Shown here: in pieces, positions 62,078-64,000 of the stretch
How positions within the stretch are numbered: the first letter of the stretch is position 1
How the letters are laid out: each line of letters starts with the position of its first letter
Assembly (NCBI GenBank): GCA_009746045.1
Contig: RPFO01000065.1
Location: 8,201,241 to 8,265,240, forward strand
DNA: 64,000 bases
Reading direction: 5' to 3'
Origin: Mesostigma viride
Taxonomy: Eukaryota; Streptophyta; Mesostigmatophyceae; Mesostigmatales; Mesostigmataceae
Made by a program: the position numbers and the translations under genes
The notes under the pieces: model-generated
Told to the model about the DNA's origin: nothing
Seen by the model: the letters and a program-made list of their open reading frames with translations, nothing else
The model's database searches: none

Positions 62078-64000
62078 TCAAGTGCGCGGGCTAGCGTTGA
62101 TCTTCTCGCGCAGCTTGTCATTATCCGCCCGGATCTTCATGAACACGTCCCCCACGCGCCGCATGATGCGCTTACGCTCGTCCGCCACCACCAGCCGACC
62201 AAAGCGCTGCTGGAACTTGTCCGGGTGCCACCGCAACAGGCTCGCCTTGATACGGTCCAGGACCACCGACAGCTCCTCCCGCCCTGTGATGCTCATCGGG
62301 TTATTCACGCTGACCGGCCAGGGGACGTTCGCGTACGTGACCTCCGCGGGCGGGTTGGCGAGGAACGCGTTCCACCGCTTCTCAAAGCTCGAGTACTCCT
62401 CCCACCGGAACTTGGCCTTTTGCTTCTTCATCTTCTCTGCCTCTGCCTTGCCCGGGCTGACCCCCCGCGCCTTCTCTCTCTTCTCGTCGGCCATCCGCTT
62501 CTTCCGCTCCTCGTTCCGATGCTTGCGCTCGTACGCCTCCCGCTTGGCCTCCTCCTTTCTCCTGGCGGCCGCCGCCTCCATCTCGCGGCGGATCTCGTCA
62601 CGCCGCGCCGCCAGCCGCTCCGCCAGCTTGGCCACCTTGGCCTGCATCTCCGCCTTGATCGCCTCGGCGCGCTTGGCCTTGTTACTCTCCCGGTCGGCGC
62701 CCTGCTGCGCCATGTCCCGCAGCTTGGAGCGCAGCAGCTCGTTCACACGCGCCTCGGACGCCATGCGGGACTTGCGGCGCGCCTCCGACAGCGCCTCCTT
62801 GCGCGCCGCCAGATCTGCTTGCATCTGCGCGAAACGGGCCTTGGTGGCCTCGGCGGACACGGACCCGCCAGGTGGTGCCGACGTGTGATGCCCATGATGG
62901 TGATGCCCCCGCCCGGCATGATGGCCCCCCCAATTGCTGGTAGCCCCCGCCGAGACGCTCGCCCGGCGCCCGTCGGTTGGCCGGGGGGCTGATTCCGACC
63001 GCAGCGGGACCTCAGCCACCGGCGGGGCGCGCCGCCTGGGCACGCTGGGCCCCCGTGGGGGTTCATACGATGAAGCCTCTGCCGCCCCCGGCTTGTGGTC
63101 CGGTTCCGCCCCATTTGCCCACGCGGCCTTGCGCAGGTTGCTCAGCCCGCTGGCTCCCCTGCTCGCACGGGGCGTACCCTGGGGGGACACGGCCGTGGCG
63201 GGCCGCGCGCGGCTCACGGAGCGCAGCACCGCCTCGCGCTTCTGGCGGAACTCCTCCAGTAGCTTGTCCGCCTTGAGCTTCTTGAGGTCCGCCTCGCGCT
63301 CTTGGATGGCCGCCTTAGTGCGCTCGGCGGCCTCCTCGGCCGAAGGGTCTCCCGACTGGGCCTCGGCGGCGGCACGGGCCTCGGCGGCCAGCCGCTTCTT
63401 CATGTCCTTGACCTCCTGCTTGAGCCGCTCCGCCTCCTCCTCCATGCGCCGGATCTCCTCCTTGTCCCGCTTCTCCTGCGCGAGGATCTCCTCCAGATCC
63501 TCGTCCTCCTTGGGGTCGAGACCGCCGTCAGCGCAAGTGCGGAGGCGAGAGAACGGCCGGCTCCCAGGCTGCGGCTTCTTCCGCGGCTCCGCCTTGGGGC
63601 TCTTGGGCGCCTTGGCGTTCTTTTTAGGAGAGCCTGCGTCGTCATCTCCCCATGCGTGCCACGACTTGCCCCAGGCCTTCCACTGCGTCCGCTGCGCCGG
63701 CGATGGCAGGGTCATCGGGGACGCAATGTCCACCTCGTCCTCGCCATCCCCAAACTTTATGGTAAGCCTGGGGTATTTAGAGAACATCGGGTTGTCGTGA
63801 CCTTCAGTGAAGCCACTTTTCTCTAAGACGGTGTCGATCGACGTCATGGAGGACCTGTCGTCATCGTCGTCTTCAGTACCGTCTTCAGTACCGTGGCTAC
63901 CGTATTCCTCGTCTTCCTCCACGCCACGCCTTGGCAGCAATGCCTGTAACTTTGCGAGCAAACTCCGTCGCAGATCCGGGTTCGTCGTCAGCGTGGCCAC
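62078..64000 (-). CDS. Coiled-coil protein with C-terminal degenerate J-like (HPD) domain, 5'-partial
   Basis: The frame is open from the window edge, so the true start lies beyond 64000. It gives 640 residues. Order: an acidic N-terminal part (DDDDDRSSMTSID), a K/P-rich linker, a long charged coiled coil (EEEAERLKQEVKDMKKRL), an Arg/Ser/Pro-rich disordered part with a His cluster (GRGHHHHGHH), and a second long coiled coil (about 415-545). The C-terminus has FEKRWNAFL, YANVPWP and KASLLRWHPDKFQQRFG followed by helices to the stop. The HPD sits in a short J-like fold similar to that at the end of NFKBIL1-like proteins rather than in a full DnaJ domain. The function is unknown; a co-chaperone-like or RNA-processing-associated role is a guess. 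It is GC-rich like the NRPS gene and convergent with it. Confidence 0.65.
   Translation of the reverse strand: MATLTTNPDLRRSLLAKLQALLPRRGVEEDEEYGSHGTEDGTEDDDDDRSSMTSIDTVLEKSGFTEGHDNPMFSKYPRLTIKFGDGEDEVDIASPMTLPSPAQRTQWKAWGKSWHAWGDDDAGSPKKNAKAPKSPKAEPRKKPQPGSRPFSRLRTCADGGLDPKEDEDLEEILAQEKRDKEEIRRMEEEAERLKQEVKDMKKRLAAEARAAAEAQSGDPSAEEAAERTKAAIQEREADLKKLKADKLLEEFRQKREAVLRSVSRARPATAVSPQGTPRASRGASGLSNLRKAAWANGAEPDHKPGAAEASSYEPPRGPSVPRRRAPPVAEVPLRSESAPRPTDGRRASVSAGATSNWGGHHAGRGHHHHGHHTSAPPGGSVSAEATKARFAQMQADLAARKEALSEARRKSRMASEARVNELLRSKLRDMAQQGADRESNKAKRAEAIKAEMQAKVAKLAERLAARRDEIRREMEAAAARRKEEAKREAYERKHRNEERKKRMADEKREKARGVSPGKAEAEKMKKQKAKFRWEEYSSFEKRWNAFLANPPAEVTYANVPWPVSVNNPMSITGREELSVVLDRIKASLLRWHPDKFQQRFGRLVVADERKRIMRRVGDVFMKIRADNDKLREKINASPRT

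Overview
The window is nuclear DNA of a eukaryote, not prokaryotic. It has GT-AG introns of about 55-480 nt, chromodomain-type Ty3/gypsy and LINE remnants, a long terminal-inverted-repeat DNA transposon, minisatellites and trinucleotide arrays. Host genes are very GC-rich, while the repeats around them are mixed or AT-rich. The style suggests a repeat-rich alga or other protist; I cannot name the species from sequence alone.

Layout. (1) 1-15702: a repeat-dominated block containing a nearly perfect 5,996-bp duplication (1-5996 and 9707-15702, offset 9,706). Each copy holds a GTGAAGAC satellite, a GC-rich minisatellite, one unrecognised acidic-tailed protein gene with a frameshift, a 75-bp palindrome, and an abrupt right end at a conserved hairpin plus ...GGTAAAACCACCC. 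(2) 15703-17244 and 36943-39882: two parts of one Ty3/gypsy element (integrase, chromodomain, extra ORF, polypurine tract, 3' LTR). (3) 17245-36942: a 19,698-bp DNA transposon inserted in that integrase gene. It has 64-73 bp inverted termini beginning GGGTGGTCCC and a 4-bp target duplication (GACA). Conceptually removing the element plus one GACA restores the host reading frame. It carries a multi-exon minus-strand gene of unknown function, a plus-strand three-exon DDE-like transposase gene, a small gene near its right end, two opposed 30-bp minisatellites and a family of about 25 short palindromes (half-site GGGTCTCGCTG) that lie in introns and spacers, not in exons. (4) 39883-42631: G-rich repeats and a 193-bp foldback element. 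(5) 42632-53724: a large GC-rich gene encoding an NRPS-like enzyme (A-PCP-C-A-PCP), overlapping and probably continuous with a membrane acyltransferase-3-like domain. (6) 53725-62077: LINE 3'-end remnants and low-information DNA. (7) 62078-64000: the 3' part of a minus-strand gene with a coiled coil and a degenerate J-like domain containing HPD.

How it fits together. The left two thirds is a nest of mobile DNA. A GGGTGG-ended element (family B, ending at 15702) and the related 19.7-kb element (family A) both abut or interrupt the same gypsy retroelement. The right third carries ordinary host genes, of which the NRPS/acyltransferase is the most striking. Many frame breaks fall in homopolymers, so part of the apparent gene decay may be sequencing error.
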